A DNA stretch of 33,419 nucleotides from CAYJRR01 sp964372275 [NCBI: uncultured bacterium] (GTDB taxonomy: Bacteria; CAYJRR01), in contig CAYJRR010000007.1 of assembly GCA_964372275.1 (NCBI GenBank), forward strand, positions 1 through 33,419, in the 5' to 3' direction. Numbering within the stretch: the first letter of the stretch is position 1; every line of letters begins with the position of its first letter. Under the pieces are notes generated by a model. It had not been told where the DNA came from and did not search any database. It saw only the letters and a list, made by a program, of their open reading frames with translations. Below are positions 8,455 to 16,636 of this stretch, one piece after another. The position numbers and the translations under genes are program-made.

Positions 8455-9425
8455 CAGGTCGCGCCGGTCGCCCGCTGGTGGGCGATGATCGTGTCGATGA
8501 TCTCGGCCAGCCCCAGCGTCGGCTCGTAGCCGATCAGTCCGCGGATCTTGGCGATGTCCGGCACCCGCCGCGGCATGTCCTCGAACCCCGACTCGTAGGC
8601 CTGGTCGTAGGGGACGAAGACGATCTCGCTCTTCGACTGCGCACGCTCGCGCACCCGCTTGGCGAGATCGAGGATGGTGATCTCCCGGCCGTTGCCGATG
8701 TTGAACACCTCCCCCACCGCCTTGGGGTGGTCCATCAGCCCGATCAGGGCGCCGACGACGTCCCCGACGTAGGTGAACGAGCGCGACTGGGTACCGTCGC
8801 CGTAGACGGTGATCGGCTGCCCGGCGAGCGCCTGCCTCACGAAGGTGGGGAGCACCATCCCGTACTGCCCGGTCTGGCGGGGCCCGACGGTGTTGAACAG
8901 CCGCGCCACGACCACCGGCAGCCCGCGCTCGCGGAAGTAGGCCAGCGCGAGGAACTCGTCGATCGCCTTCGAGCAGGCGTAGGCCCAGCGCCCCTTGACC
9001 GTCGCCCCCATCACCAGGTCGTCGTCCTCGGCGAACGGCAGCTTGGCCGACTTGCCGTAGACCTCGGAGGTCGACGCGACGAGCACCTTCTTCTTCTTCT
9101 TGTTCGCGAGCGACAGCACCACCTCGGTACCGCGAACATTGGTCTCGATGGTGCGAACCGGGCTGTTGACGATCAGCTTCACGCCGACCGCCGCCGCCAG
9201 GTGGAAGACCACGTCGGCCTCGTCGACCCGCTCCGCCAGCATCGGGACGACCGTCATCGACTCGATGGTGTAGGCGAACCCGGGCTCCTTCTTCAGATGG
9301 GCGATGTTTGCCATCGAACCGGTCGAGAGATCGTCGACCACGTGAACCTGGTCGCCGCGGCGGAGGCAGGCCTCGGCCAGATGGCTACCGATGAACCCCG
9401 CGCCTCCGGTGATCAGGACCTTCAC
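8454..9425 (-). CDS. NAD-dependent nucleotide-sugar epimerase/dehydratase
   Basis: A 323-residue extended short-chain dehydrogenase. The NAD site GGAGFIGS is at residues 7-14, with VVDDLSTG for the adenosine ribose. The catalytic Ser/Thr is in STSEVYG and the catalytic pair in YACSK. ARLFNTVGPRQ and YGDGTQSRSFTYVGDVV mark the sugar-nucleotide-binding half typical of UDP-glucose 4-epimerase and UDP-xylose synthase relatives. The exact sugar is not determinable. It starts at GTG 9425, overlapping the glycosyltransferase stop as GTGA, so the two are probably translated together for a surface glycan. Confidence 0.92.
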   Translation of the reverse strand: MKVLITGGAGFIGSHLAEACLRRGDQVHVVDDLSTGSMANIAHLKKEPGFAYTIESMTVVPMLAERVDEADVVFHLAAAVGVKLIVNSPVRTIETNVRGTEVVLSLANKKKKKVLVASTSEVYGKSAKLPFAEDDDLVMGATVKGRWAYACSKAIDEFLALAYFRERGLPVVVARLFNTVGPRQTGQYGMVLPTFVRQALAGQPITVYGDGTQSRSFTYVGDVVGALIGLMDHPKAVGEVFNIGNGREITILDLAKRVRERAQSKSEIVFVPYDQAYESGFEDMPRRVPDIAKIRGLIGYEPTLGLAEIIDTIIAHQRATGAT

Positions 9426-10618
9426 CCGCGACCCCCTTCGATCAAGCCACCATACAGCGCGTCCAGCTCGCGTATCAACCGCGCGGGGGTGAATCGCTGG
9501 GCGGCTTCGGCCCGCCCCGCCGACGCCAGCCGTGTCCGGAGCTCGTCGTCGTCCGCCAGCCGTCCGAGCGCGATGGCGAACAGGTCGTCCCGCTCCGGCG
9601 GCACGAGCAGGCCGGTTCGGGCGTCGTCGACGACGTCGGCCGCTCCCCCCACCGCGGTGGCGACGACCGCGCGCCCGGCCGCCATCCCCTCGACCGCCGA
9701 GGTCGGGCTCCACTCGTGGCGCGAGGCCAGGGCGACGACGTCGAGGTCCTCGTAGACGGCGCGCAGGTCCTTTCGCCATCCGGTGAAGACGACGCGGTCG
9801 GCCATGCCGAACCCGCGCGCCTGCTCCTGTAGCTCGCGCCGGCACTCGCCGTCGCCGACGAAGACGTAGCGCACGTCGCGCCGGGTCCGGCGCCGGAGGC
9901 GGCTTCCCGCCGCAATCACCGCCGCGTGGTTCTTCTCGGGGCTCAAGCGCCCGATCACCCCGATCAGGATCGCCTCGCCCGGAAGGTCGAACTCCGTCCG
10001 CAGCGCGCCGCGGTCCCCCGGCCTCCGCACCCCGGTCCCGAGCAGCCCGTCGACGTCGGCCGCGGTCGGGATCACGACGAACTGCGAGGGCCGGCCGATT
10101 CCGCGCGCGAGAAGGTCGCGCGCGAACGACTCGGTCGGCACGGCGATCCGGTCGGTGGCGCGCGCGAGCCACCCTTCGGCGGTGCGGAACTGGTCCTCCT
10201 GCAGCGCACCGAAGGCGTGCCGCCCGGTGTGGCTGTGGTAGCCATGGACCACCCGGAGCGGCGGCGCGTCGCGCGGCCGCAGCCGGTTCCACGCCCACGC
10301 CGCGACCCGCCCCGCGCGCCCGGCGCGCAGGGCGTGGGTGTGGACGACGTGGGGGCGGGTCCGGGCGAACATTCGCAGCAGGCGGACCACCGCCGGGAAG
10401 CCGCGCGGGTGCGCGAGCCCGGGGAGGATCTGGAGGTCGACCCCCCGCGACCGCGCGACGTCGCTCATGTCGTCCTCGTCGTCGCGCGTCCGGTCGGAGA
10501 CGAGCGTCGCGCGAAACCGCGCCGGGTCGAGCCCCGCGCACGCCAGCAGGGCGTGAAGGGTGGGGCCCCCGATGTCGAGGCGGCCGATCAGGTGCAGGAC
10601 GCGTATCGGCTCGCTCAT
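9422..10618 (-). CDS. Glycosyltransferase family 4-type (GT-B fold)
   Basis: A 398-residue GT-B enzyme. The N-terminal acceptor domain starts RVLHLIGRLDIGGPTLH, with a Gly-rich donor-loop partner, and contains PHVVHTHALRAGRAGR. The C-terminal donor domain has IGVIGRLSPEKNH, YVFVGDGECRRELQ and VVFTGWRKD. The E-x7-E-like region is HEWSPTSAVEGMAAGRAVV. Such retaining enzymes build exopolysaccharide or lipopolysaccharide. Its TGA overlaps the epimerase start, and 18 nt separate its ATG from the mglA stop. No membrane span is seen, so it is probably cytoplasmic or peripheral. Donor and acceptor are unknown. Confidence 0.92.
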   Translation of the reverse strand: MSEPIRVLHLIGRLDIGGPTLHALLACAGLDPARFRATLVSDRTRDDEDDMSDVARSRGVDLQILPGLAHPRGFPAVVRLLRMFARTRPHVVHTHALRAGRAGRVAAWAWNRLRPRDAPPLRVVHGYHSHTGRHAFGALQEDQFRTAEGWLARATDRIAVPTESFARDLLARGIGRPSQFVVIPTAADVDGLLGTGVRRPGDRGALRTEFDLPGEAILIGVIGRLSPEKNHAAVIAAGSRLRRRTRRDVRYVFVGDGECRRELQEQARGFGMADRVVFTGWRKDLRAVYEDLDVVALASRHEWSPTSAVEGMAAGRAVVATAVGGAADVVDDARTGLLVPPERDDLFAIALGRLADDDELRTRLASAGRAEAAQRFTPARLIRELDALYGGLIEGGRG

Positions 10619-10636
10619 CGTCGCGTGCGGGCCGCG

Positions 10637-11224
10637 CTACTTCCCCTTCTTCAGCTCCGTCAGGACGAACCGCGCGATCGCCTTGAGCGTCTCGAAGACG
10701 CCGTCGCCCCGGAAGGCGACCCCTTCGAAGTCGGGGGCCGCCGTCGGATTCAGCAGCCCCCGCATCTCGGCCGTCGGCGCCGCGTTCGGCAGATCGCGCT
10801 TGTTGTACTGGATCACCTTGGGGATGCGCCCGTAGTCGTAGCCTTGCTCGGCGAGGTTCTCCTTCAGGTTCTCCAGGCTCTCGATGTTCGCCTCCATCCG
10901 CTCCACCTGGCTGTCGGCGACGAACACCACCCCGTCCACCCCCTTCAGGATCAGCTTCCGCGAAGCGTCGTAGAACACCTGCCCGGGGACGGTGTAGAGG
11001 TGGAACCGCGTCTTGAATCCGCGGATCTCACCGAGCGACAATGGGAGGAAGTCGAAGAAAAGCGTCCGCTCGGTCTCGGTGGCCAGCGAGATCATCTTCC
11101 CCTTCGCCTCGGGGCTCGTCTTCTTGTAGATGTACTGCAGGTTCGTCGTCTTCCCGCACAGTCCGGGTCCGTAGTAGACGATCTTGCAGTTGATCTCCCG
11201 CGACGAGTAGTTGATGAAACTCAT
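10637..11224 (-). CDS. mglA: MglA polarity/motility small Ras-like GTPase
   Basis: A 195-residue GTPase with the P-loop [10 protein letters not shown] at about residues 19-28, the switch II region [15 protein letters not shown] and the guanine-specificity motif NKRDLP. The MglA-specific stretch [15 protein letters not shown] at the N-terminus and [16 protein letters not shown] near switch I are nearly identical to Myxococcus MglA as I remember it. MglA-GTP marks the leading pole and drives motility machines or type IV pili; MglB is its GAP. It lies 3 nt behind mglB. No gliding or pilus genes are in view, so the output here may be motility or polarised secretion or envelope growth. Confidence 0.96.
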   Translation of the reverse strand: MSFINYSSREINCKIVYYGPGLCGKTTNLQYIYKKTSPEAKGKMISLATETERTLFFDFLPLSLGEIRGFKTRFHLYTVPGQVFYDASRKLILKGVDGVVFVADSQVERMEANIESLENLKENLAEQGYDYGRIPKVIQYNKRDLPNAAPTAEMRGLLNPTAAPDFEGVAFRGDGVFETLKAIARFVLTELKKGK

Positions 11225-11227
11225 GGC

Positions 11228-11710
11228 CTAGGAGAACAGGTTGTCGATGTCGTCGTCGGTGATCTCGGCGAGCGGCGAAGCCCCTTCGCTCCCCGACTTT
11301 GCGACGATGCGATCGACGACGGCGGACAGCTCTTCCAGCGCCTTCTTCGCGCGCAGACGCACCAACCCCTGGGAGGAGGTCCCGTTGTTGAAGGTCACCA
11401 CCAGGATCAGCCGGTCGCCGACCTTCGTCATGTAGAGGTTGTCCCGGTCCCCTTCGTTGTAGGTGGAGCTGAAGTCCCCCTTCTCGCCGAGGATGCGCGC
11501 CAGGCCCCCGGTCGCCGAGATCGACCCGGCCGTGAGCGACGCGAGACTCGTGATGTCGAGCCCTTCGGTCTGTCCCGAGGAGGCGAGCGCCTGCCCGTTC
11601 TTGTCGATGACGAAGCAGGCCTTCGCGCGCGACTCGGCGGTCAGGCGGTCCAGGATCACCCGGATCTCCTTCTGCTCGGCCTCGTAGACGACCATCGAGT
11701 GCGCGGCCAT
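11228..11710 (-). CDS. mglB: MglB-like roadblock/LC7 protein, GTPase-activating partner of MglA
   Basis: A 160-residue roadblock/LC7-domain protein. Helix one lies around IRVILDRLTAESRAKACFVIDKNG, followed by LASLTAGSISATGGLARILGE and LILVVTFNNGTSSQGLVRLR. The C-terminus ITDDDIDNLFS is characteristic of MglB. Dimers stimulate GTP hydrolysis by MglA and keep it off the lagging pole. ATG 11710 is chosen; an internal ATG six codons later (MVVYEA) is also possible, and neither has a clear Shine-Dalgarno. The gene is 3 nt upstream of mglA, in the order usual for the mglBA operon, and 17 nt downstream of the SDR gene. Confidence 0.93.
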   Translation of the reverse strand: MAAHSMVVYEAEQKEIRVILDRLTAESRAKACFVIDKNGQALASSGQTEGLDITSLASLTAGSISATGGLARILGEKGDFSSTYNEGDRDNLYMTKVGDRLILVVTFNNGTSSQGLVRLRAKKALEELSAVVDRIVAKSGSEGASPLAEITDDDIDNLFS

Positions 11711-11727
11711 GCGGTCAAAACGTATCA

Positions 11728-12531
11728 CTATCCGGCGATGGAACGCATCAGGATGCCGGACCCGACCAGCGACAGGCCGCCGTCGCAGACCAGGACCGCC
11801 CCGGTGACGTAGGCGGCGGCCGGCGTGCAGAGGAACAGGGCGAGGTTCGCGATCTCCTCCTTCGTCCCGAACCGTCCGAGCGGAACGGTGGCGGCGATGC
11901 GCGCCCCGGCCTCCACGGTCGGCGTCAGGCGGCGCATCCCCTCGGTGTCGGCGATCGGTCCCGGCGTGATCGAGTTTACGCGCACGCCGAGCGGGCCCCA
12001 TTCGATCGCCAGCGTGCGCGTCACCATGTCGACTCCCGCCTTCGCGGCGCAGACGTGCGCCTGCAGCGCCGACGGCACGAACGCCTGGGTGGCGGAGACG
12101 TTTACGATCGACGCCCCCGGCCTGCGCAGGTGCTCGAAGGCGGCGCGGCAGACGTTGAAGGTGCCGAGCAGGTCGATGTCGACCACCGCCTTGAAGCCGT
12201 TGGACGACATCCCGAGCGCGGGTGCCGGGAAGTTTCCGGCGGCGCCGTTCACCACGACGTCGATCTCCCCCCACCGTTCGCGGGTTTCGCGGAGGACGGC
12301 GGCGACGGCGGTCGCGTCGCGCACGTCTGCCGCCGCGCCGGCCGCGACACCGCCGGCCGCCGCGATCCCGGCGGCCGCGGCGTCGAGCGTCTCCTTCGTC
12401 CGGCCGACGAGTGCCACCTTCGCGCCGTGCTCCGCCAGGCGCGTCGCGATCGCGAGATTGATTCCGCTGCCGCCGCCGGTGACGACGGCCACCTTCCCGT
12501 CGAGCAGCCGCTCCTTGAACACGCCGTCCAT
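11728..12531 (-). CDS. SDR-family oxidoreductase resembling 2,4-dienoyl-CoA reductase
   Basis: A 267-residue classical SDR with the cofactor site TGGGSGINLAIA at residues 19-30. It matches the peroxisomal/mitochondrial 2,4-dienoyl-CoA reductase pattern: GAAGNFPAPALGMSSNGF, VVDIDLLGTFNV, LQAHVCAAKAGVD and AIEWGPLGVRVNSITPGPI followed by TEGMRRL. The usual SDR Tyr of YxxxK is absent, the motif being HVCAAK, as in that subfamily. The likely reaction is NADPH reduction of polyunsaturated enoyl-CoA during beta-oxidation. It lies head-to-tail with the secreted-protein gene (no gap) and 17 nt before mglB. Substrate is inferred from family resemblance only. Confidence 0.85.
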   Translation of the reverse strand: MDGVFKERLLDGKVAVVTGGGSGINLAIATRLAEHGAKVALVGRTKETLDAAAAGIAAAGGVAAGAAADVRDATAVAAVLRETRERWGEIDVVVNGAAGNFPAPALGMSSNGFKAVVDIDLLGTFNVCRAAFEHLRRPGASIVNVSATQAFVPSALQAHVCAAKAGVDMVTRTLAIEWGPLGVRVNSITPGPIADTEGMRRLTPTVEAGARIAATVPLGRFGTKEEIANLALFLCTPAAAYVTGAVLVCDGGLSLVGSGILMRSIAG

Positions 12532-13011
12532 CTAGAACCTCCACGCGAACAGCGGCGCCCACGCGCCGCGCCGTCGCACGATCACCGGTGGCACCCGCCA
12601 GCGGGCGCCGCCGGGGCCGAGCTCCACCAGGGCCATCGTCGGCTCCTCGGTCGCCGCGAGCACTTCGCTGCTGATCACCCAGGCCAGGTCGAGGCCGCAG
12701 GCGACGATCCCTCCGAGGACGAACCCTTGACGCGGCGCTCGGCCGATCGCTCCCACGCCGCCGCCGACCGCGGCGTGCTCGAGGAAGTAGACGCCGATCC
12801 ACCCCGGGCCGCCGTCGTGCCAGAGCAGCGGCCCCTCCGGTCCCGCGCGCAGCCGCGCGTAGGTGAGCGTCGCGCCGCCGCACACCAGCCCCGCCACCGC
12901 CCCCCCGACCGCCGCGCCGCCGCGGTTCGTGCGGGCCGCGGCGGCGCGCGGCGCCGACGAGGCGCCGAGCGCCGAGGCGACCGCAAGGGCGACGCCGGCC
13001 GTCAGCCGCAC
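12532..13011 (-). CDS. Small exported protein of unknown function
   Basis: A 159-residue protein started at GTG 13011, which overlaps the end of the PhzF-like gene by 10 nt. The N-terminus VRLTAGVALAVASALGASSA reads as a signal peptide, with possible cleavage near ASSA-P. After a short basic stretch comes a Gly/Ala-rich hydrophobic helix (GGAAVGGAVAGLVCGGAT), then AVGGGVGAIGRAPRQGFVLGGIVACGLDLAWV, suggesting one or two further membrane or glycine-zipper helices. The C-terminus is basic and ends in FAWRF, an aromatic last residue as in outer-membrane beta proteins, though helices dominate here. No family is recognised. The operon position is the main reason to believe it is real. Confidence 0.65.
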   Translation of the reverse strand: MRLTAGVALAVASALGASSAPRAAAARTNRGGAAVGGAVAGLVCGGATLTYARLRAGPEGPLLWHDGGPGWIGVYFLEHAAVGGGVGAIGRAPRQGFVLGGIVACGLDLAWVISSEVLAATEEPTMALVELGPGGARWRVPPVIVRRRGAWAPLFAWRF

Positions 13012-13889
13012 CGCACGATTCCGTCGATCACCGTCACCGCCACCCCCCCGATGCGGATCCGCCCCGACGCGCCCATCACCTCCAGGTCGAGCCGTCCCGG
13101 TTTTCCCATCGCGTCCCCCTGCTCCGCACGTGCGCGCAGGGGCGTGCCGTCCGAAGGAGGGGACAGGACCCCGTTTCGCAGGAGATAGTCGACGAGCGGT
13201 CCGTGGGCCGATCCGGTGACGGGATCTTCGCGGATCCCCTCCGCGGGCGCGAAAAACCGCGCGTGCGAGACCGAGCCCGGCTCGATCGTCTCCCGGGTGA
13301 AGGCGAAGGCACCGCGGACGCCGACGGCCGATCCGCGTTCGACCAGTTCGTCGTAGCGCGGCGCGAGCCTCCAGAGATCGGTCCGGCGGCGGAACGGCAC
13401 GAGGATCTTGGGACCGGTTCGGAGCACCGGAAGCTCCGCGTCGAGCGCCGCCGGTTCTCCCCCCAGCAGCCGCGCGATCTCGCCGGCCGGGATCGGACTC
13501 TCGCTCCACGGGTAGAGCGGGGTCTCGAGCCACACGCGGCAGCCCCCTTCGAAAGGCTCCAGCTCCAGCGCCAGCCGGCCGGCCGCGCAGCCGAGGGTGT
13601 AGCGGCCGGGGACGGCAAGGCGCCCCAGTTCGGCGAGGCGATGCGCGGTGGCGACGGTGGCGTGCCCGCAGAACGGGACCTCCATCGCCGGCGTGAAGTA
13701 CCGCAGCGTCAGATCGGCCCCCTCGCCGGGCGCGAGGACGAAGGCCGTCTCCGACGCGGCCACCGCGCGCGCCACGTCGCGCATCGCCCGTTCGTCGTGG
13801 CCGCCGCCGTCGACCACGACGCCGGCGCGGTTTCCCGCGCCCGGGTTTCGCGTGAACGCGTCGACCAGCGAGGCCCGGGTCTCCCGCAT
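13002..13889 (-). CDS. PhzF-family isomerase-like protein
   Basis: A 295-residue diaminopimelate-epimerase-fold protein. The N-terminal FTRNPGAGNRAGVVVD and the catalytic Glu in SETAFVL are present, together with the PhzF signatures FCGHATVATAHRLAEL and EDPVTGSAHGPLVDYLL. Named members catalyse the isomerisation in phenazine synthesis, but most genomic homologues have unknown small-molecule substrates. No phenazine genes are nearby. The ATG shares a base with the recR stop (TGATG), so it is coupled to recR. Its own stop is overlapped by the next start. Confidence 0.93.
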   Translation of the reverse strand: MRETRASLVDAFTRNPGAGNRAGVVVDGGGHDERAMRDVARAVAASETAFVLAPGEGADLTLRYFTPAMEVPFCGHATVATAHRLAELGRLAVPGRYTLGCAAGRLALELEPFEGGCRVWLETPLYPWSESPIPAGEIARLLGGEPAALDAELPVLRTGPKILVPFRRRTDLWRLAPRYDELVERGSAVGVRGAFAFTRETIEPGSVSHARFFAPAEGIREDPVTGSAHGPLVDYLLRNGVLSPPSDGTPLRARAEQGDAMGKPGRLDLEVMGASGRIRIGGVAVTVIDGIVRCG

Positions 13890-14488
13890 CACATCTCCCG
13901 CCGGTTCTCGAGGGCGCGGCCGAGGGTCACCTCGTCGAGGAACTCGAGGGTGCCGCCGACCGGCACGCCGTGGGCGATCCGCGTGACGCGCACCCCGAGC
14001 GGGCGGATTAGCTTCGCCAGGTAGAGCGCCGTCGCTTCGCCGCTGACGTTGGGGTTGGTGGCGACGATCACCTCCTGCACCCTCCCCCCGTCGAGCCGCG
14101 CGAGGAGCTCCTTCACCTTCAGCTCCTCCGGTCCGATGCCGTCGATCGGCGAGAGCGCTCCGTGAAGCACGTGGTAGCGCCCGCGGAAGCCGCGCGTGCG
14201 CTCGACCGCCAGGAGATCGCGCGGCTCCTCGACGACGCACAGCACGCCGTCGGCGCGCGCGCCGTCGCCGCAGCGCGCGCAGGGATCGGTTTCGGCGAGG
14301 TCGCAGCAGACGGAGCACAGCCGCATCCGCGCCTTGACCTCGGCGACGGCGGCGGCGAGCTCCCGGGCGTACTCCTCCGGCGCGCGAAGGATGTGGAAGG
14401 CCAGGCGTCCCGCAGTCTTCTCGCCGATGCCCGGAAGCTTGGCCAGGGCGTGGATCAGCCGGGTCAGCGCCGTCGGTTCTCCGCCCAC
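13889..14488 (-). CDS. recR: Recombination mediator RecR
   Basis: A 199-residue protein of the RecFOR pathway that helps load RecA on gapped DNA. It has a helix-hairpin-helix (LAKLPGIGEKTAGRLAFH, about residues 15-32) and a C4 zinc finger (CSVCCDLAETDPCARC). The Toprim domain has VVEEPRDLLAVE and ALSPIDGIGPEEL, and the Walker B-like tail has GVPVGGTLEFLDEVTL. It starts at GTG 14488, 9 nt after the dnaX stop. In many bacteria ybaB lies between dnaX and recR; it is absent here. Confidence 0.97.
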   Translation of the reverse strand: MGGEPTALTRLIHALAKLPGIGEKTAGRLAFHILRAPEEYARELAAAVAEVKARMRLCSVCCDLAETDPCARCGDGARADGVLCVVEEPRDLLAVERTRGFRGRYHVLHGALSPIDGIGPEELKVKELLARLDGGRVQEVIVATNPNVSGEATALYLAKLIRPLGVRVTRIAHGVPVGGTLEFLDEVTLGRALENRREM

Positions 14489-14497
14489 GTCAGATGT

Positions 14498-16240
14498 TCA
14501 TCCCTTGCGAGCCGGCTTCACCTCGGCGAGGTGCGCCCCGAGCTCGCGGATCGCCGACTGGATTGCATCGCTCTTGAGCGCCTCCTCGCGGAGCGCCGAC
14601 GGGTCGACCGCCTTCTTCGCGCCGGAGGCGGTCTTCCGCTCCGCCGTGCGGTCGGCGCGGTGGTCGACGATCTTGACCTGGATCGATCCGCCGTGGAACT
14701 GGCGCGCCAGGTTCTCCAGCTCGGAGACCACCTCCGCCTCGCGGATGCGCCCCCCGTGCGGACTCTCCGGGTCGCTGGCGATCTCGAGGAGCGTCCCGTC
14801 GAAGCGGCTCAACGACGCCGCCTCGAGGTAGGCGCCGTAGAAACGCCGCCGCTCGGCGACGAACTTCACGTAGGCGAACCAGTCGAAGACCGGCACCTCC
14901 ACCGTCGCCGTGTCCGTCTGCTCCGGCCGCGCGGGCGGGGACGGCCGCGTGGGGGAGGCGTTCCTCTCGGCGGGCGGGGCCGGGTCCCGTCGCGACTCCG
15001 CCCGGGTCGGCGGCGTGCCGGATCGTGCGCCCGAGGCCGGCGGCGGCGCGTCGAGGCGCGTGCGGCCGTCGAACGTCCCGCCGGCGACCGCTTCGACCCG
15101 CGCCACCAGCTCGGCGACCGGCAGGATCGGCTCGGCGGTCGCCATCCGCAGGAGCGCCATCTCCAGCGCGAGCTGCGGACGGGAGCCTCGCGTCATCTCC
15201 TCCAGCGCCGACTCCAACATCAGGAACAGGTCGTCGATCTCCTGCCGCTCGAGGCGCGCCGCCGTCTGTCGCAGCGTCTCGATCTCCTCCGGCGACAGGT
15301 CGACCAGGGCGGACGGATCCTCCACCACCTTGACCACCATCAGGTCGCGCAGGCGCGACAACAGCTCGCGCGCGAAGGTCACCGCGTCGTAGCCGGCGGT
15401 CGCCACCCGGGACGCCACGTCGAGCGCCGCCCTGGCGTTCCGCGCCGCCAGCGCCTCGAGCAGGTCGGCGACCAGCGTCCGGTCGACGAGCCCCAGCGAT
15501 TCGACGATCTGCGCGTCGGTGACGCGCGTCCGCGCCGCCCCCTCCTCGCGCCCGGCGAAGGAGATCACCTGGTCGAAGAGGCTCTGCGCGTCGCGCATCG
15601 ACCCCTCGGCGGTGCGCGCCAGGGCCGCCAGCCCCGCCGCCGAGATCTCGATCTTCTCGTCGGCGGCGATCGCGGCCAGCCGCTCCGCAATCCGCTTCGG
15701 CGGGATCCGCTTGAAGTCGAACCGCTGGCAGCGGGAGAGGATCGTGACCGGGAGCTTCTGCGGCTCGGTCGTGGCGAAGATGAAGACGACGTGCGGCGGC
15801 GGCTCCTCCAGCGTCTTGAGGAGCGCGTTGAAGGCCGCGGTGGAGAGCATGTGCACCTCGTCCACCACGTAGATCTTGTAGCGCCCCTTGGAGGGCATGA
15901 ACCGCACGTTCTCGCGCAGCTCGCGGATCGAATCGACGCCGTTGTTCGAGGCGCCGTCGATCTCCAGCACGTCGAGCGAGCTCCCGGCGGCGATCTCCTT
16001 GCAGGAGTCGCAATCGTTGCAGGGGTCGAGGCTCTTCCCCGACGTCTGGCAGTTGAGCGCCTTCGCCAGGATCCGCGCGGTGGAGGTCTTGCCGCAGCCC
16101 CGCGTCCCGGTGAACAGGAAGGCGTGGTGGATCCGACCGAGCCGGAGCGCGTTGCGCAGCGTCTGGGTGACGTGCCCCTGCCCCACCACCTCGTCGAAGA
16201 CGCGCGGCCGGAACTTACGGGCGAGGACCTGGTATTCCAT
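14498..16240 (-). CDS. dnaX: DNA polymerase III subunit gamma/tau
   Basis: A 580-residue clamp-loader ATPase. The start MEYQVLARKFRPRVFDEVVGQ is canonical. Walker A is GTRGCGKTST (about residue 46), with a C4 zinc module (CQTSGKSLDPCNDCDSC), Walker B VVDEVHMLS, sensor 1 FATTEPQKLP and the SRC motif. Domain III extends to about 370. A Pro/Arg-rich linker follows (about 385-435), then a C-terminal domain ending AEVKPARKG that would bind the polymerase in tau. The region shows no A-rich slippery heptamer, so a frameshift gamma form is not indicated. It lies downstream of the SRP RNA genes, a common neighbourhood for dnaX. The reading frame stays open upstream, but that part is the RNA region. 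Confidence 0.97.
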   Translation of the reverse strand: MEYQVLARKFRPRVFDEVVGQGHVTQTLRNALRLGRIHHAFLFTGTRGCGKTSTARILAKALNCQTSGKSLDPCNDCDSCKEIAAGSSLDVLEIDGASNNGVDSIRELRENVRFMPSKGRYKIYVVDEVHMLSTAAFNALLKTLEEPPPHVVFIFATTEPQKLPVTILSRCQRFDFKRIPPKRIAERLAAIAADEKIEISAAGLAALARTAEGSMRDAQSLFDQVISFAGREEGAARTRVTDAQIVESLGLVDRTLVADLLEALAARNARAALDVASRVATAGYDAVTFARELLSRLRDLMVVKVVEDPSALVDLSPEEIETLRQTAARLERQEIDDLFLMLESALEEMTRGSRPQLALEMALLRMATAEPILPVAELVARVEAVAGGTFDGRTRLDAPPPASGARSGTPPTRAESRRDPAPPAERNASPTRPSPPARPEQTDTATVEVPVFDWFAYVKFVAERRRFYGAYLEAASLSRFDGTLLEIASDPESPHGGRIREAEVVSELENLARQFHGGSIQVKIVDHRADRTAERKTASGAKKAVDPSALREEALKSDAIQSAIRELGAHLAEVKPARKG

Positions 16241-16303
16241 CGAAGGCCGAGGCCGACATGTAGCGCGGCCCGAGCCCCGCCGGCAAGGACGCGTGCGGTC
16301 GCG

Positions 16304-16403
16304 CTCGCGCCCTGGGTGCCCAAGGCCTCCGGCTGCCCCACGGCGCACGGAAAGAGCCGGTACCGTTGCTCCCTTCCGGGCCTGGCGGGGTTCCCAGTCC
16401 ACC
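16304..16403 (-). ncRNA. Second, 5'-truncated copy of 4.5S SRP RNA
   Basis: These 100 nt repeat the 3' part of the complete SRP RNA gene with two differences (16335 G for A, 16354 G for A), offset by exactly 155 nt. The copy keeps the whole conserved tip hairpin (16363-16386) and the 3' arm of the rod (16304-16332). The 54 nt on its 5' side (16404-16457) cannot pair with that 3' arm, so the terminal 29-bp stem is missing. It is probably a duplication remnant, possibly read through from the intact gene. Whether a processed functional RNA is made is open. Confidence 0.7.
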
Positions 16404-16458
16404 CGTGGCGCGCGACTTGAAGGAGTTTGCCCGCGTTGCAGGCGCCCCGAAGGTACGG

Positions 16459-16598
16459 CTCGCGCCCTGGGTGCCCAAGGCCTCCGGCTACCCCACGGCG
16501 CACGGAAAAAGCCGGTACCGTTGCTCCCTTCCGGGCCTGGCGGGGTTCCCAGTCCACCGTCGCGCGGGACCGGAGGCCTCGAGCACCCAGGGCGCGAG
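16459..16598 (-). ncRNA. ffs: 4.5S signal recognition particle RNA, complete copy
   Basis: A short-type SRP RNA of about 140 nt that binds Ffh (SRP54) for co-translational targeting of membrane proteins. The minus strand of 16518-16541 contains the universally conserved tip CAGGCCCGGAAGGGAGCA, a GGAA tetraloop closed by CCC/GGG with the Ffh-binding internal-loop sequence. The ends form a rod: the 5' arm (16570-16598) pairs with the 3' arm (16459-16487) over 29 bp, with only two G-U pairs and no mismatch. The 5' arm differs from a perfect complement only at the wobbles, which supports a conserved RNA structure. It lies just upstream of dnaX, where this gene is often found. Exact ends are inferred from the stem. 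Confidence 0.9.
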
Positions 16599-16607
16599 AC
16601 GGGCGAA

Positions 16608-16636
16608 AGAATGGATGCTCGCGACTCCGATGGCAA
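16608..16636 (-). promoter_or_regulatory. Probable sigma-70-type promoter of the SRP RNA
   Basis: On the minus strand TTGCCA (16631-16636, 5 of 6 to TTGACA) is followed after 17 nt by CATTCT (16608-16613, 3 of 6 to TATAAT). Transcription would begin near 16600, matching the 5' end of the rod stem. The -35 lies 20 nt after the MOSC gene stop. Confidence 0.45.

Noticed and set aside
13889-14318. Longer PhzF-like product starting inside recR
   Set aside because: The Arg-rich extension lacks any fold; ATG 13889 gives the normal family N-terminus and couples to the recR stop.
14498-15100. Programmed frameshift in dnaX giving a gamma form
   Set aside because: No A-rich slippery heptamer with a following stem is visible in the linker region.
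16459-16598. Inverted repeat (16570-16598 and 16459-16487) considered as insertion-sequence ends
   Set aside because: No transposase or target duplication. The repeat is the closing stem of the SRP RNA around the conserved GGAA tip.
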